Origin: Luethyella okanaganae
Lineage (GTDB): Bacteria > Actinomycetota > Actinomycetes > Actinomycetales > Microbacteriaceae
Length of the DNA stretch: 64,000 nt
Reading direction: 5' to 3'
NCBI RefSeq assembly: GCF_042660285.1
Contig: NZ_JBHSTP010000003.1
Location: 496,001-560,000 of the forward strand
Every line of letters starts with the position of its first letter. Positions within the stretch are counted from its first letter, which is position 1. Below are positions 46,930 to 55,076 of the stretch, one piece after another. The notes under the pieces are model-generated. The model searched no databases and was not told where the DNA came from. It saw only the letters and a list, made by a program, of their open reading frames with translations. The position numbers and the translations under genes were made by a program.

Positions 46930-46931
46930 CC

Positions 46932-46950
46932 GCCGTGGTGTCACGACGGC
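46932..46950. terminator. Hairpin after the giant gene
   Basis: GCCGT (46932-46936) pairs with ACGGC (46946-46950), and GTG pairs with CAC inside. It begins three bases after the giant gene's TAG, between convergent genes. There is no long T-run, so confidence is moderate. Confidence 0.5.
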
Positions 46951-47011
46951 AAGGTTTGCTCGCACCCGGAAGCACGCCGAGCTCCGACGTGCAGGAGTGG
47001 ATCGTCTCCGG

Positions 47012-48736
47012 TCACTGCCTGGACGGTCTCCTCCACCGCATCGCCGATGGCAGCCGGTGGCATGCGAGTGATCCCGCGACGATCAGCATAAGCGCTAAAC
47101 CCGAGACGGCGAGGACATTCGTGTTCACTCCGGTTGCCGCGAGGCCGGTTGTGGGCGTCGTCGAGGATGTCGGCGGCGATCCAGGGCTCGTGGGCAAGAG
47201 AGCCGGAGGGGTGGGTGCGAAGTCGAGAGTCGAGTCCCGTTCCCCGGTTGTCGTGAAACTCTCTGAAGAAGCCGACCAGTTCGACACCTCGAGATCGTGC
47301 GACTCGTTGCCCGCCGCGAGAGGGGCGTAACGTTCGAGAGCCGCCTTCGGCTTCTTCTGGTCGACGGAGGCCTGCGCGGACCGAGCTCTGCGGGAAGGCT
47401 CGGCCTGGTTGACGAGCGTCAGCGCGATGACCTGCCCGTCGCCCGGAGTGACCGTGATCGTGCCATCGTCAACGACGATGCCATCGCCGGTGAACCTCGG
47501 AGGTGCCCAGGCGACACCGTCGAGGGCGGGAAGGTCGACCTTCTCGATCGTCATCTTGGTTCCCGCCGGGACACGCGCGGAGTTCACCGAGCGGCCGTTG
47601 GCCGGAACCTTCAACGTCTCGGTCGTGTCCTCATAGCGATAGGTCACGGTGAACGAAGTGTCGACGGGAACGAGGTCCGCCGCCGGGCCTGCGAGTTCCG
47701 TTCGCAGAGCGAACCGGCCCGGGCCCGCACAGGTGCCGGTTCCTCCGCCCGAGGAGGCGATCACGACGGAGCCGGGATACTCCTCGTCGCGCACGACGAC
47801 CGTGTTCTTGTACTCGTCGTTCGGGATGGCGTCGGCTCGGATCCTGGTGAAGTAGGTGAGGCGGTAGAGCGCGCCGTGATCGACGGGGGCGAGGAGTGTC
47901 GCCGAGAAGCTCAGGGCGTCGTCCGAGACGGTGACGGCGAGTTCTTCGGGCGGAACGGCTTGCCATCGACCGGCGTCGAACGCCTCGTATGCCGCAGGCA
48001 TCCGAGTGAGCCGGATTCGAGCGTCGTCACTGTCGACGATCTTGTGGTGCTCGCCCGACAGATCGATGCGGTCCGAGAACGTCAAGGTCTCCCCTGTGAC
48101 CGCGGCTCCCGGCACGAGCACAGCCCAGCCCAGAAGGCTCGGGTCGTCCATGTCGGTGACCGGCCATCCGTACTTCATGATGCGGTCCGGCAGCTGTCGT
48201 GTCTGTGCTCCCTGCGCGAGAGCAATCCGCTTGCCTCCGGGAAGGGGGACCTTCGTGACCTTGCCGTCGACAACGAAGACGACGACGGAACTCTCGCTTT
48301 GCCGCGCATTGACGTTCACCCAGAGCTTGCCGCCGACGCCGGTCTTGTTATCGATGTAGTGCGAGAGTGTGCAGCCCAGGGTCGGCGCTCCCCGAACGTA
48401 GGAGACGAGACACGTGCCCATGATGGCGCCGTCGGTGCTGGTCACGTCGAAGGCGGCGTTGGAGGTGGGGCTGAAGATCGGGGGAAGAGTCATCGCGAAG
48501 GTGTCGCCACCTCGCGCGCTGTCGGGAACGGCCCAGTCGGCCTTGACGGAAGCCCACTCGCCGGCCATCAGCGGTTTGCCGATGTCGCCATGGTTGGTGA
48601 CGACGATCGAGTCGGCGACGATGGCCGAGTGTTGTGTCGGTTGTGCGGCGATAGCAGCGTTGGTGCCCACAAATGTCAACAGCCCGACGGCTATGACGCC
48701 CACTACCGCGGTGATCGATGTTCGCAACAGTCTCAT
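47012..48736 (-). CDS. LAATG-anchored cell-wall adhesin-like protein
   Basis: 574 residues with signal peptide (to about ...NAAIA), a long extracellular part and a C-terminal sorting signal LAATG (532-536), a membrane helix (NVLAVSGLALMLIVAGSLA) and a basic tail. LAxTG is the class-E sortase motif of high-GC actinobacteria, so covalent attachment to peptidoglycan is likely. The N-terminal ~300 residues resemble the Ig-like adhesin domains of MSCRAMM proteins (GEWASVKADWAVPDSARGGD, TFAMTLPP). Around 340-450 there is a DUF5979-like beta domain (FTVTYRYEDTTETLKVPANG). A Pro/Thr/Ser-rich stretch before the motif would span the wall. It is convergent with the giant gene and divergent from a MerR-type regulator. 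The ligand is unknown. Confidence 0.87.
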   Translation of the reverse strand: MRLLRTSITAVVGVIAVGLLTFVGTNAAIAAQPTQHSAIVADSIVVTNHGDIGKPLMAGEWASVKADWAVPDSARGGDTFAMTLPPIFSPTSNAAFDVTSTDGAIMGTCLVSYVRGAPTLGCTLSHYIDNKTGVGGKLWVNVNARQSESSVVVFVVDGKVTKVPLPGGKRIALAQGAQTRQLPDRIMKYGWPVTDMDDPSLLGWAVLVPGAAVTGETLTFSDRIDLSGEHHKIVDSDDARIRLTRMPAAYEAFDAGRWQAVPPEELAVTVSDDALSFSATLLAPVDHGALYRLTYFTRIRADAIPNDEYKNTVVVRDEEYPGSVVIASSGGGTGTCAGPGRFALRTELAGPAADLVPVDTSFTVTYRYEDTTETLKVPANGRSVNSARVPAGTKMTIEKVDLPALDGVAWAPPRFTGDGIVVDDGTITVTPGDGQVIALTLVNQAEPSRRARSAQASVDQKKPKAALERYAPLAAGNESHDLEVSNWSASSESFTTTGERDSTLDFAPTPPALLPTSPGSPPTSSTTPTTGLAATGVNTNVLAVSGLALMLIVAGSLACHRLPSAMRWRRPSRQ

Positions 48737-48996
48737 TGACGCTCTCTTTCAGGTTTCAGGTCAGGTTTCGGTTCGGTAAGCGCGCGGAACGCATCGGACC
48801 CGAGAGTCCGGAGCGCCTCGACGCACCGTGGACCAGCGAGCTGGCCGAGTTCACGGCGGGGCAACAGACATTTCGTCGATCCGCCGAGGAGAGAGAGGAT
48901 GCCCGGTAGAGGGGTTCCGCAGTGACGCAGAGCTATCCGCTTCGTCGGGAACGAAACATCGGGCGAACTAAGATAGTCATACTCTCCAACAAAGAA

Positions 48997-49028
48997 GATA
49001 GTATAACTATCCTCTTCGTCGAAGACAA
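48997..49028 (-). promoter_or_regulatory. Leftward promoter with MerR-type palindrome
   Basis: Read leftward, TTGTCT (49028-49023) and TATACT (49005-49000) are spaced exactly 17 bp. The palindrome GATAGT-ATA-ACTATC (48997-49011) covers the -10, and an imperfect copy lies at 48972-48986 (GATAGT-CAT-ACTCTC), 25 bp away. On the plus strand TATAAC (49003-49008) could be a -10 for the regulator. One site could therefore control both the adhesin and the regulator. Confidence 0.65.
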
Positions 49029-49071
49029 CTCGGGCACTGATATGCTGACCGTCGCGGCGGATGGAGTGCGC

Positions 49072-49752
49072 ATGAGGATCGCGGAGTTGTCTGCACGGTC
49101 GGGTGTTTCCACGCCGACGATCAAGTACTACATTCGTGAGGCGATGCTTCGCCCTGGGGTGCGTGTCAACGCCCGCTCGTCCGACTACGACGAGTCCCAT
49201 GTGCGCCGCCTCGCCCTCATCCGAGTGCTCACCCACTCGATCGGGCTCTCCGTCGAGAAGACCCGGACGATCCTCGGCGTGCTCGATTCATCCGAAGCGG
49301 GCTTCATCCAGGGGATGGCCATCGTGCACGAGGCGCTCCCGCCTTACCGCGATGTGGACCTCCAAGCCGCAGAGGTCGCCGCTGAGCTCGCCGAAGCCCG
49401 CGAACTGCTTTTGGAGCTAGGCCTCGGACATGACGAGACCAGGATCGGTGTTCCGGTTCTTGTGCGTCAGTTCGCCCGGGCGCTCCGGGCGACAGCCGAT
49501 GCAGGTATGCCGCTGGACATCGACCATCTGCGCGCCTACGCCGCCGCCGCCCGTCAGATCGCCGCAGCCGATGTGACCCAGATGTCGACGATATTGGCGA
49601 CGGAGGCACTGGAGCTCGCGGTAGCCGCAACGACGTTGTTTGAGTCGGTTCTCCTGTCTTTGCGGAGGATCGCCCAGATGGACGCCATGCTCGCGATCCT
49701 CGATGCGCCTCGAGGGTTGATCGGCGTGCAGGCCGCACAGCAGAAGGAGTGA
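49072..49752 (+). CDS. MerR-family transcriptional regulator
   Basis: 226 residues from ATG at 49072 (MRIAELSARSGVSTPTIKYYIREAML is a canonical MerR start); an in-frame ATG at 49042 would add ten residues. The helix-turn-helix and wing occupy residues 1-70, including YDESHVRRLALIRVL. The rest is helical (ARELLLELGLG and a long dimerisation or effector region) with no cysteine-rich metal site, so a small-molecule or unknown signal is likely. It is divergent from the LAATG adhesin gene, with matching palindromes in between. Confidence 0.85.
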   Translation: MRIAELSARSGVSTPTIKYYIREAMLRPGVRVNARSSDYDESHVRRLALIRVLTHSIGLSVEKTRTILGVLDSSEAGFIQGMAIVHEALPPYRDVDLQAAEVAAELAEARELLLELGLGHDETRIGVPVLVRQFARALRATADAGMPLDIDHLRAYAAAARQIAAADVTQMSTILATEALELAVAATTLFESVLLSLRRIAQMDAMLAILDAPRGLIGVQAAQQKE

Positions 49753-49949
49753 GTCCTTCGCGTCGAGTCGGCTCACGCCGTGCGTTCCGCGCGTGCGCGA
49801 TCGGGAGGCCGAGACGTGGGCCGAGCACTCCAGCGGGTGTGGGCGTTCTGCCCGTGCACGGTCGGGAGCGTCACGCTCGTCGCGACGGTCGCTCAGACCG
49901 GAGGTGCTCGGCGTGCGGCTGAGAAGACGCGAGGCCGTTCCTGGCCGAC

Positions 49950-50810
49950 TCACTTCAGCAGCCGTGATAGCACCCTGTCGGCGAGCGGCTTGCCCCCGGT
50001 CTGGCAGCTCGGACAATACTGGAGTGTCGAATCGGAGTAGATCACCTGGTGTATGGTGTCGCCGCAGACGGGACAGGCCTCGCCGGTGCGACCGTGCACC
50101 TGCAGACCCGACCTCTTCTCCCGCTTGAGTTCCGATGCCGCGAGTCCATTCGCTCGCGCGATCGCTTCCCTCAGTGTGGTCTGCATCGCTGCGAAGAGCC
50201 GGGACACCTCCTCCGCGCTCATCGAGGCGGGCTTGAACGGCGACATCCTGGCCGCGTGCAGGATCTCGTCCGAGTAGGCATTGCCGATACCCGCGATGAT
50301 CGACTGGTTGCGCAGAACCCCTTTGATCTGCGAGCGTCCCGCCTTGCCGAGGATGCCTGCGAAGGTCTGTTCCGTGAAGTCGTCGTCGAGCGGGTCTGGC
50401 CCCAGACGGGCGATTCCCGGCACCTGGAGCGGGTCGGCGACGATGTAGAGCGCGAGGCTCTTCTTCGTGCCGGCCTCGGTGATGTCGAGGCCGGACCCGT
50501 CGTCGAGCACGAGTCGTGCGGCGAGAGGTCCCGTGCCCGCACGAGCTGAGGTCTTGGGGGCGGTCGCGCGCCATCGGATCCAGCCGGCTCTCGCCAGATG
50601 CACGATCAGGTGCAGCTCTCCGATCGTGAGGTCGAGGAACTTCCCGTGCCGCATGATAGGGCCGACGAGATGATGGGCGAGCGCTGAGACGGGAGGATCG
50701 AAGGTCTTGAGCGCAGCGAACGACAGCACATCGAACCGCTCGACCAGGCGGCCCGCGAGGCGCTCGGCGAGGTCCATGACGAGGGCGTGTACTTCTGGCA
50801 GCTCAGGCAC
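49950..50810 (-). CDS. Formamidopyrimidine-DNA glycosylase family protein (Fpg/Nei)
   Basis: 286 residues. It starts GTG-Pro-Glu (PELPEVHAL), with the catalytic N-terminal Pro and Glu exposed after Met removal. The helix-two-turn-helix reads GVLRNQSIIAGIGNAYSDEILHAARMSP, and the C-terminal zinc finger has two CxxC pairs (CPVCGD and CPSCQTGG). It is a base-excision repair enzyme that removes oxidised purines or pyrimidines and nicks the strand. Without comparison it cannot be assigned to Fpg or Nei; actinobacteria have several paralogues. It is convergent with the MerR gene. The 197 bp between them (49753-49949) hold no visible gene. Confidence 0.93.
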   Translation of the reverse strand: MPELPEVHALVMDLAERLAGRLVERFDVLSFAALKTFDPPVSALAHHLVGPIMRHGKFLDLTIGELHLIVHLARAGWIRWRATAPKTSARAGTGPLAARLVLDDGSGLDITEAGTKKSLALYIVADPLQVPGIARLGPDPLDDDFTEQTFAGILGKAGRSQIKGVLRNQSIIAGIGNAYSDEILHAARMSPFKPASMSAEEVSRLFAAMQTTLREAIARANGLAASELKREKRSGLQVHGRTGEACPVCGDTIHQVIYSDSTLQYCPSCQTGGKPLADRVLSRLLK

Positions 50811-51003
50811 GAATCCAGTCTCCGCTTCGCTGTGACGTCCGTCCAGATACCCGGTTGATCGTCGAACGGACCGTCATTGCCGCCTCCCGCCCTTCGCCCT
50901 GCGGCAACCGGAAGTTCATCGAGAGCGTCCTCAAACCCTCGCGCTTTTCTCGTGCCTGTTCGATAATCGGATCAGGGATTCCAAAGAACAGAGGAGAACA
51001 ACG

Positions 51004-51426
51004 ATGGCAACACGTCTGAACCCCTACCTCGGTTTTCGCGACAACGCGAAGGAGGCGATGGACTTCTATCACTCGGTCTTCGGAGGCGAGCTGACGCGCA
51101 ACACCTTCGCCGAGCTTCACGGCAGTGAGGATCCGGCTGAGCAGGACAAGATCATGCACTCCATGCTGGTCACCGACAACGGCCTGACGCTCATGGCGTC
51201 TGACACCCCGAACAGCATGGACTACACGCCGGGCAGCAACTATTCGGTCTCGCTCAGCGGAGAGAACGCGGACGACGCCGAGCTGCGCGGCTACTGGGGC
51301 AAGCTCATCGACGGTGGAGAGGTCGCCGCACCGCTCGAGCCCGCGCCGTGGGGCGACAGTTTCGGCATGGTCGTCGACAAGTTCGGCGTCACCTGGATGG
51401 TCAATATCGCGGGGGAGCAGTCGTAA
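51004..51426 (+). CDS. PhnB/VOC-superfamily protein
   Basis: 140 residues. NPYLGFRDNAKEAMDFYHSVFGGEL is the typical opening of the PhnB-like (DUF-type 3-demethylubiquinone methyltransferase-like) VOC proteins; DPAEQDKIMHSMLVTDNGLTLMASD and the closing WGDSFGMVVDKFGVTWMVNI match. The reaction is not known for this group. It starts at ATG 51004 with a GGAG about 8 bases upstream. It is a single gene ended by a strong terminator. Confidence 0.88.
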   Translation: MATRLNPYLGFRDNAKEAMDFYHSVFGGELTRNTFAELHGSEDPAEQDKIMHSMLVTDNGLTLMASDTPNSMDYTPGSNYSVSLSGENADDAELRGYWGKLIDGGEVAAPLEPAPWGDSFGMVVDKFGVTWMVNIAGEQS

Positions 51427-51447
51427 GCACGGCGCTCTTCTGAGGTC

Positions 51448-51476
51448 AAGGCCGGCGTCCCGAGACGCCGGCCTTT
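51448..51476 (+). terminator. Rho-independent-type terminator after VOC gene
   Basis: AAGGCCGGCGTC (51448-51459) and GACGCCGGCCTT (51464-51475) form a perfect 12-bp stem around a 4-nt loop (CCGA), followed by TTCGC. It sits 22 bp after the VOC stop. Confidence 0.8.
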
Positions 51477-51576
51477 CGCATCGGTGCGGCCGGTGGCTAC
51501 GGCCGACGCGGCGTGGGCACGCCATGTCGACCACGTCCTCAGGCTAGGCGGGATGCGTCCCGTCACGAGGACGGAG

Positions 51577-51609
51577 TATGATATCTTAATGAGAATCTTT
51601 ATCATTAAG
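51577..51609 (+). promoter_or_regulatory. Orphan Fur/Zur-type box with -10 element
   Basis: CTTAATGA (51585-51592) and TCATTAAG (51602-51609) are exact 8-bp inverted repeats, 9 bp apart. The core TGAGAATCTTTATCA matches the Fur-family 7-1-7 layout (TGAtAATnATTaTCA). TATGAT (51577-51582) just upstream could be a rightward -10. No gene begins within 400 bp downstream. Confidence 0.6.
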
Positions 51610-51918
51610 CTCCGCGGGTGAATCGTTACGAAGGTTCGCCGCGTGGTTGGTCCTGGAGTAGCTCATGATCGGTGTCTCCGCTCTCGCGTCGGAGTCTTCG
51701 CGCCCCTCCTGCGACCCCGGCCGGCTTGGCGCCGTTCCCGGAAAGGGGACGTCGATGTGGCCTTCGAGGCGAGGGGCGTGGGGCCTCGCTCCCGAGTGGA
51801 ATCCCTGGCGGTCCGGGTGGCTTCGCGGCGGCGCGCGATTCGCGTCGCCGAAAAAGAGCGCGTTGGAGTGCCAGGCGGGGGTGGAAGGCCATGGGTGCCT
51901 GGCGGGTCGACGGGCGTG
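51610..51918. other. 309-bp GC-rich stretch without a convincing gene
   Basis: No frame here has a credible start plus family match; open frames occur on both strands only because of base composition. Several hairpins are possible, for example CGAGGC...GCCTCG around 51770-51790. It lies between a Fur-type box and the iron box of the siderophore operon, so it might be a long leader or small RNA. Confidence 0.4.
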
Positions 51919-51942
51919 TAATATTAGGTTAGCCTAACCAAA
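51919..51942 (+). promoter_or_regulatory. DtxR/IdeR iron box with -10 element
   Basis: TTAGGTTAGCCTAACC plus AAA (51924-51942) matches the DtxR/IdeR 19-bp consensus at 17 positions by eye, including both TTAGGTTAG-type and CTAACC arms. TAATAT (51919-51924) overlaps its left end as a -10. This should repress the following ABC operon when iron is plentiful. Confidence 0.85.
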
Positions 51943-52017
51943 GTCATTCGGTTTTGCCTGGGTGCGATATCCGGCCGCAGGGACGCTGCGGCAGACCAAA
52001 CATTGGAGCGAAGTCCC

Positions 52018-52143
52018 ATGGAGCGTGCCCGAAATCTCGGCACCGTCGCGCTCGCCTCGTGTGCCGACGACGCGACCGCTGGGCCGGAACAGGCCAAAGC
52101 AGGGCCGATTCGCGACACAGCCGGAGCTTTTCATGACCGGTGA
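52018..52143 (+). CDS. Possible 41-residue leader ORF before the iron operon
   Basis: ATG at 52018 with GGAG ten bases upstream opens a 41-codon frame (MERARNLGTVALASC...) ending in TGA at 52143, eleven bases into the permease gene. It lies about 90 bp after the iron-box promoter. It could couple translation to the permease start, or be chance. No family recognised. Confidence 0.3.
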   Translation: MERARNLGTVALASCADDATAGPEQAKAGPIRDTAGAFHDR

Positions 52144-53266
52144 CGGCACCCTCACCTCGGAGTCATTGCGCTCCTCCCATCGCCGTTCCGGCAGGGTCGT
52201 CGTCGTCCTCGGATTCGCCATGTTGCTCGCCATCGCCATCTCCGCAGGTATCGGACCGGCGTTCATCGACCCGCTTTCGGTGCTGGGCATCATCGGCCAT
52301 CACACGATCGGCTTGCCTGCCGAACCGGGCTGGACGACGACGGCCGACACGATCGTCTGGGTCACGCGTATGCCACGTGTGCTGATGGGTGTCGCCGCCG
52401 GTGCGACACTGGCCGTTGCAGGCGCCGCGCTCCAGGCGATGGTGCGCAACGTCCTCGCAGATCCATACATCCTTGGTGTCAGCTCCGGCGCGTCCACCGG
52501 AGCCGCAGTCGCCATCATCGTGCTCGCCGGCAGCGGCGGCGGAGCGCTGCTCCTTTCCGGCTCGGCCTTTCTCGGTGCTCTCGCCGCAACCATGCTCGTG
52601 CTGCTCATCGGCGGTGTCTCGGGCGGCTCGGGGCCGGTCAGGCTCATCATGGCGGGAATGGCGGTCGGCTACGTGCTCAGCGCCGTGACGAGTTTTCTCG
52701 TCTTCGCCTCAGATTCCCCCGAGGCGAGCCGTTCCGTGATGTTCTGGCTTCTGGGCTCCCTCGCCAACAGCCATTGGCCGACTGTGCACCTCGCGCTCGC
52801 TGTCGCGGCATTCGTCGTGCTCGCCCTGACCCTGATCGGCGGTCAGCTGGACGCTCTCGCCTCGGGTGACGAGGCGTCGCTCGCCCTCGGCATCCGGCCG
52901 GATCGCGCTCGCATGCTCCTCATGGTCGTCATCTCGCTCGCCGTCGGGGTGATCGTGGCCGGGGCGGGCAGCATCGGCTTCGTCGGGCTCGTCGTGCCTC
53001 ACCTGGCGCGCGGCCTCGTCGGAGCGCGGCATCGCACCCTCCTCCCCGCCTGCGCCTTCCTCGGCGCGATCTTCCTTCTCGCCGCCGATGTACTGGCACG
53101 CATGGCCTTCATGCCGCAGGAGATGCCGATCGGCGTCGTCACCGGTGTCGTCGGCGCCCCCCTCCTGCTCGTCCTGCTACGTCGCGGCCGGAGCCAGACC
53201 TCGGCGAGGAGTCGCGTTGCTCGCGGCCTCGCCATCCCCCCGAAAATGACAAGGAACCACAGATGA
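52133..53266 (+). CDS. FecCD-type iron-siderophore ABC permease
   Basis: 377 residues from ATG at 52133; the frame is open upstream but the first membrane helix begins just after this start. It has about ten hydrophobic helices and the family motifs MPRVLMGVAAGATLAVAGAALQ and ADPYILGVSSGASTGAA, then LALGIRPDRAR (the cytoplasmic coupling helix) and GSIGFVGLVVPHLAR. A single fused permease of the BtuC/FecCD fold imports ferric siderophore, haem or cobalamin; the DtxR box upstream favours iron. Its stop overlaps the binding-protein start by ATGA. Confidence 0.94.
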   Translation: MTGDGTLTSESLRSSHRRSGRVVVVLGFAMLLAIAISAGIGPAFIDPLSVLGIIGHHTIGLPAEPGWTTTADTIVWVTRMPRVLMGVAAGATLAVAGAALQAMVRNVLADPYILGVSSGASTGAAVAIIVLAGSGGGALLLSGSAFLGALAATMLVLLIGGVSGGSGPVRLIMAGMAVGYVLSAVTSFLVFASDSPEASRSVMFWLLGSLANSHWPTVHLALAVAAFVVLALTLIGGQLDALASGDEASLALGIRPDRARMLLMVVISLAVGVIVAGAGSIGFVGLVVPHLARGLVGARHRTLLPACAFLGAIFLLAADVLARMAFMPQEMPIGVVTGVVGAPLLLVLLRRGRSQTSARSRVARGLAIPPKMTRNHR

Positions 53267-54249
53267 TCAGACCCCTCGCCGCACTCGCTCTCCTGGCTGG
53301 AGGTGTTCTCGCGCTGAGCGGATGCTCGGCCGGGCAGCCGAACGAGCCGGGCGCCGTCGCCGGGACCTTCCCCGCGACCGTACAGAACTGTGGCGCCTCG
53401 GTCACAGTGGACGCCGCGCCGAAGCGCATCTTCCTCGTCAACAACGACGACGTCGCCCTGCTCGACGCTCTCGACGCTCTCGATCGCGTCGTCGCACGCA
53501 CCGTAGAGCCCCTCGACGGCATCTACTCCGATAAGACCTATCAGAAGCTGGCAGCGGCCGAGCTGGTGGCCGTCGACAAGAACGCCACCGGCGGCGCGGT
53601 GGTCTCGCAGGAGACCATTCTGGAATACGAGCCCGACCTCGTGCTCGCTCCGGAGAATGCGGTCAATCGCGAGTCGCTGCTCGCAGCCGGGATCCCGGTC
53701 TACTCCCCGCCCGCGTACTGCTCCGATCCCACTGCAGGGGTGACGGGGCCGGCCACCTTCGAACGGGTCTACGATCAATTGCTCGCCTTCGGCGCCATGC
53801 TCGGTGTGCCGGAGACCGCTCAGACGCGCGTCGACGAGCTGAAGGTCGCGGTCGACGGACTGGGCGCGGCCGACAACGGAACCGCAGCCGCCCTCTACGT
53901 TCCGGAGGGCGGTGGAACCCTCTCGCCGTACGGCGGCCCGAGCATGGTCACGCCGGTCTTCGAGGCGGCGGGATTGACCAATGTCTACGCCGACGCACCC
54001 GACCGCGTGTTCGACGTCAACATCGAGGATCTGCTCCAGAAAGACCCGCAGACCATCGTTCTGCTGTACTCGTCCGGCACCACGGACGCCACGGTGCGCA
54101 ACTTCACCTCGGTGGCCGGTGTCGAGGGATTGAGCGCGGTTCGCAACCACCGGGTGGTCGCTCTGCAGTTCTCATTCACCGATCCGCCGACTCCATTGTC
54201 CGTGGAGGGCGCGCGCCAGCTGGCGGCGAAGCTCGCAGAGCTGCCGTGA
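53263..54249 (+). CDS. Iron-siderophore ABC transporter substrate-binding lipoprotein
   Basis: 328 residues. The lipoprotein signal LAGGVLALSGCSAG has the lipobox LSGC. The class III (two-lobed, rigid helix) binding fold is shown by VTVDAAPKRIFLVNNDDVALLDAL, ILEYEPDLVLAPEN and LLQKDPQTIVLLYSSG. Cys in VQNCGAS and PPAYCSDP might form a disulfide. It delivers its ligand to the adjacent permease. It overlaps both neighbours. Confidence 0.93.
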   Translation: MIRPLAALALLAGGVLALSGCSAGQPNEPGAVAGTFPATVQNCGASVTVDAAPKRIFLVNNDDVALLDALDALDRVVARTVEPLDGIYSDKTYQKLAAAELVAVDKNATGGAVVSQETILEYEPDLVLAPENAVNRESLLAAGIPVYSPPAYCSDPTAGVTGPATFERVYDQLLAFGAMLGVPETAQTRVDELKVAVDGLGAADNGTAAALYVPEGGGTLSPYGGPSMVTPVFEAAGLTNVYADAPDRVFDVNIEDLLQKDPQTIVLLYSSGTTDATVRNFTSVAGVEGLSAVRNHRVVALQFSFTDPPTPLSVEGARQLAAKLAELP

Positions 54250-55076
54250 TCCAGGCCAGCGGCGTCGTCTTCGCCCGCCGTGGCCGCGTCGTGCTCGACC
54301 GCGTCGACCTCGTCGCGGCGCCCGGCACGGTCGTCGGGATCATCGGCCCGAACGGGAGCGGAAAGACGACGTTGCTGCGCATGCTGTTCGGTGCACTCGT
54401 TCCCGATGCGGGGACCGTCCGACTCGACGGTCAGGAGCTCGGTCGGCTCGGGCGCAGGCAGATCGCCCGTCGGATCGCCGTCGTCGCACAGGATCCGCCG
54501 GGGGATATCGCCCTCAACGTCGCTGACACGGTGATGCTCGGCAGGCTCCCGCTCCGCCCCGCTCTCGCCCTGCCCGCGCGGGGTGACTACGCCGCCGTCG
54601 CGATCGCCCTGAACCGGGTCGGGTTGGCCGGGCTCGCCGAGAGACCGCTGTCGGAGTTGTCCGGGGGAGAGACCCAGCGCGCGCTGATCGCAAGGGCCAT
54701 CGCCCAAGAGGCGGATCACGTCCTCCTCGACGAACCGACGAACCACCTCGACATCCGCTACCAGCATGAGATCCTCGCACTCGTGCGCACGCTGTCCGCC
54801 ACGACCGTCATCGTTTTGCACGACCTCAACCTGGCGGCCCGTTACTGCGATCGGCTCCTGCTCCTGGACGAGGGCAGGGTCGTCGCCAGCGGAGAGCCCG
54901 GCGACGTTCTGCACCCCGAGAACATCGAAGCCGTCTATCGCGTTCCTGTCAGCAGGATTCCCCTCGCGAACGGCTCGATGCACCTTATCTTCTCAGACAC
55001 CGCATCGACACGGCCGGTCGACGAATCGTCGCTCCTCAGCCAACATTCAGAAAACGAGATAGGAGAACATCCATGA
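54246..55076 (+). CDS. Iron-siderophore ABC transporter ATP-binding protein
   Basis: 276 residues from GTG overlapping the binding-protein stop. Walker A is GPNGSGKTTLLRML, signature LSGGETQRALIARAI, Walker B VLLDEPTNHLDIRYQ and H-loop VLHDLNLAARYC, the FecE/BtuD pattern. The C-terminal tail after VSRIPLANGSMHLIF is short and polar. It drives uptake by the FecCD permease; its stop overlaps the methyltransferase start. Confidence 0.95.
   Translation: MIQASGVVFARRGRVVLDRVDLVAAPGTVVGIIGPNGSGKTTLLRMLFGALVPDAGTVRLDGQELGRLGRRQIARRIAVVAQDPPGDIALNVADTVMLGRLPLRPALALPARGDYAAVAIALNRVGLAGLAERPLSELSGGETQRALIARAIAQEADHVLLDEPTNHLDIRYQHEILALVRTLSATTVIVLHDLNLAARYCDRLLLLDEGRVVASGEPGDVLHPENIEAVYRVPVSRIPLANGSMHLIFSDTASTRPVDESSLLSQHSENEIGEHP

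Noticed and set aside
46600..46929. Cell-wall sorting signal at the end of the giant protein
   Set aside because: The last 90 residues lack LPxTG/LAxTG, a membrane helix and a basic tail; the sequence ends in SIAFTVA.
48733..49236. Leftward 167-codon frame over the MerR promoter
   Set aside because: It would cover the promoter and the MerR start in antisense and has no recognisable domain.
51610..51918. Cobalamin riboswitch before the FecCD-type permease
   Set aside because: I could not find a B12 box or the usual paired elements, and the DtxR-type box favours iron as the ligand class.
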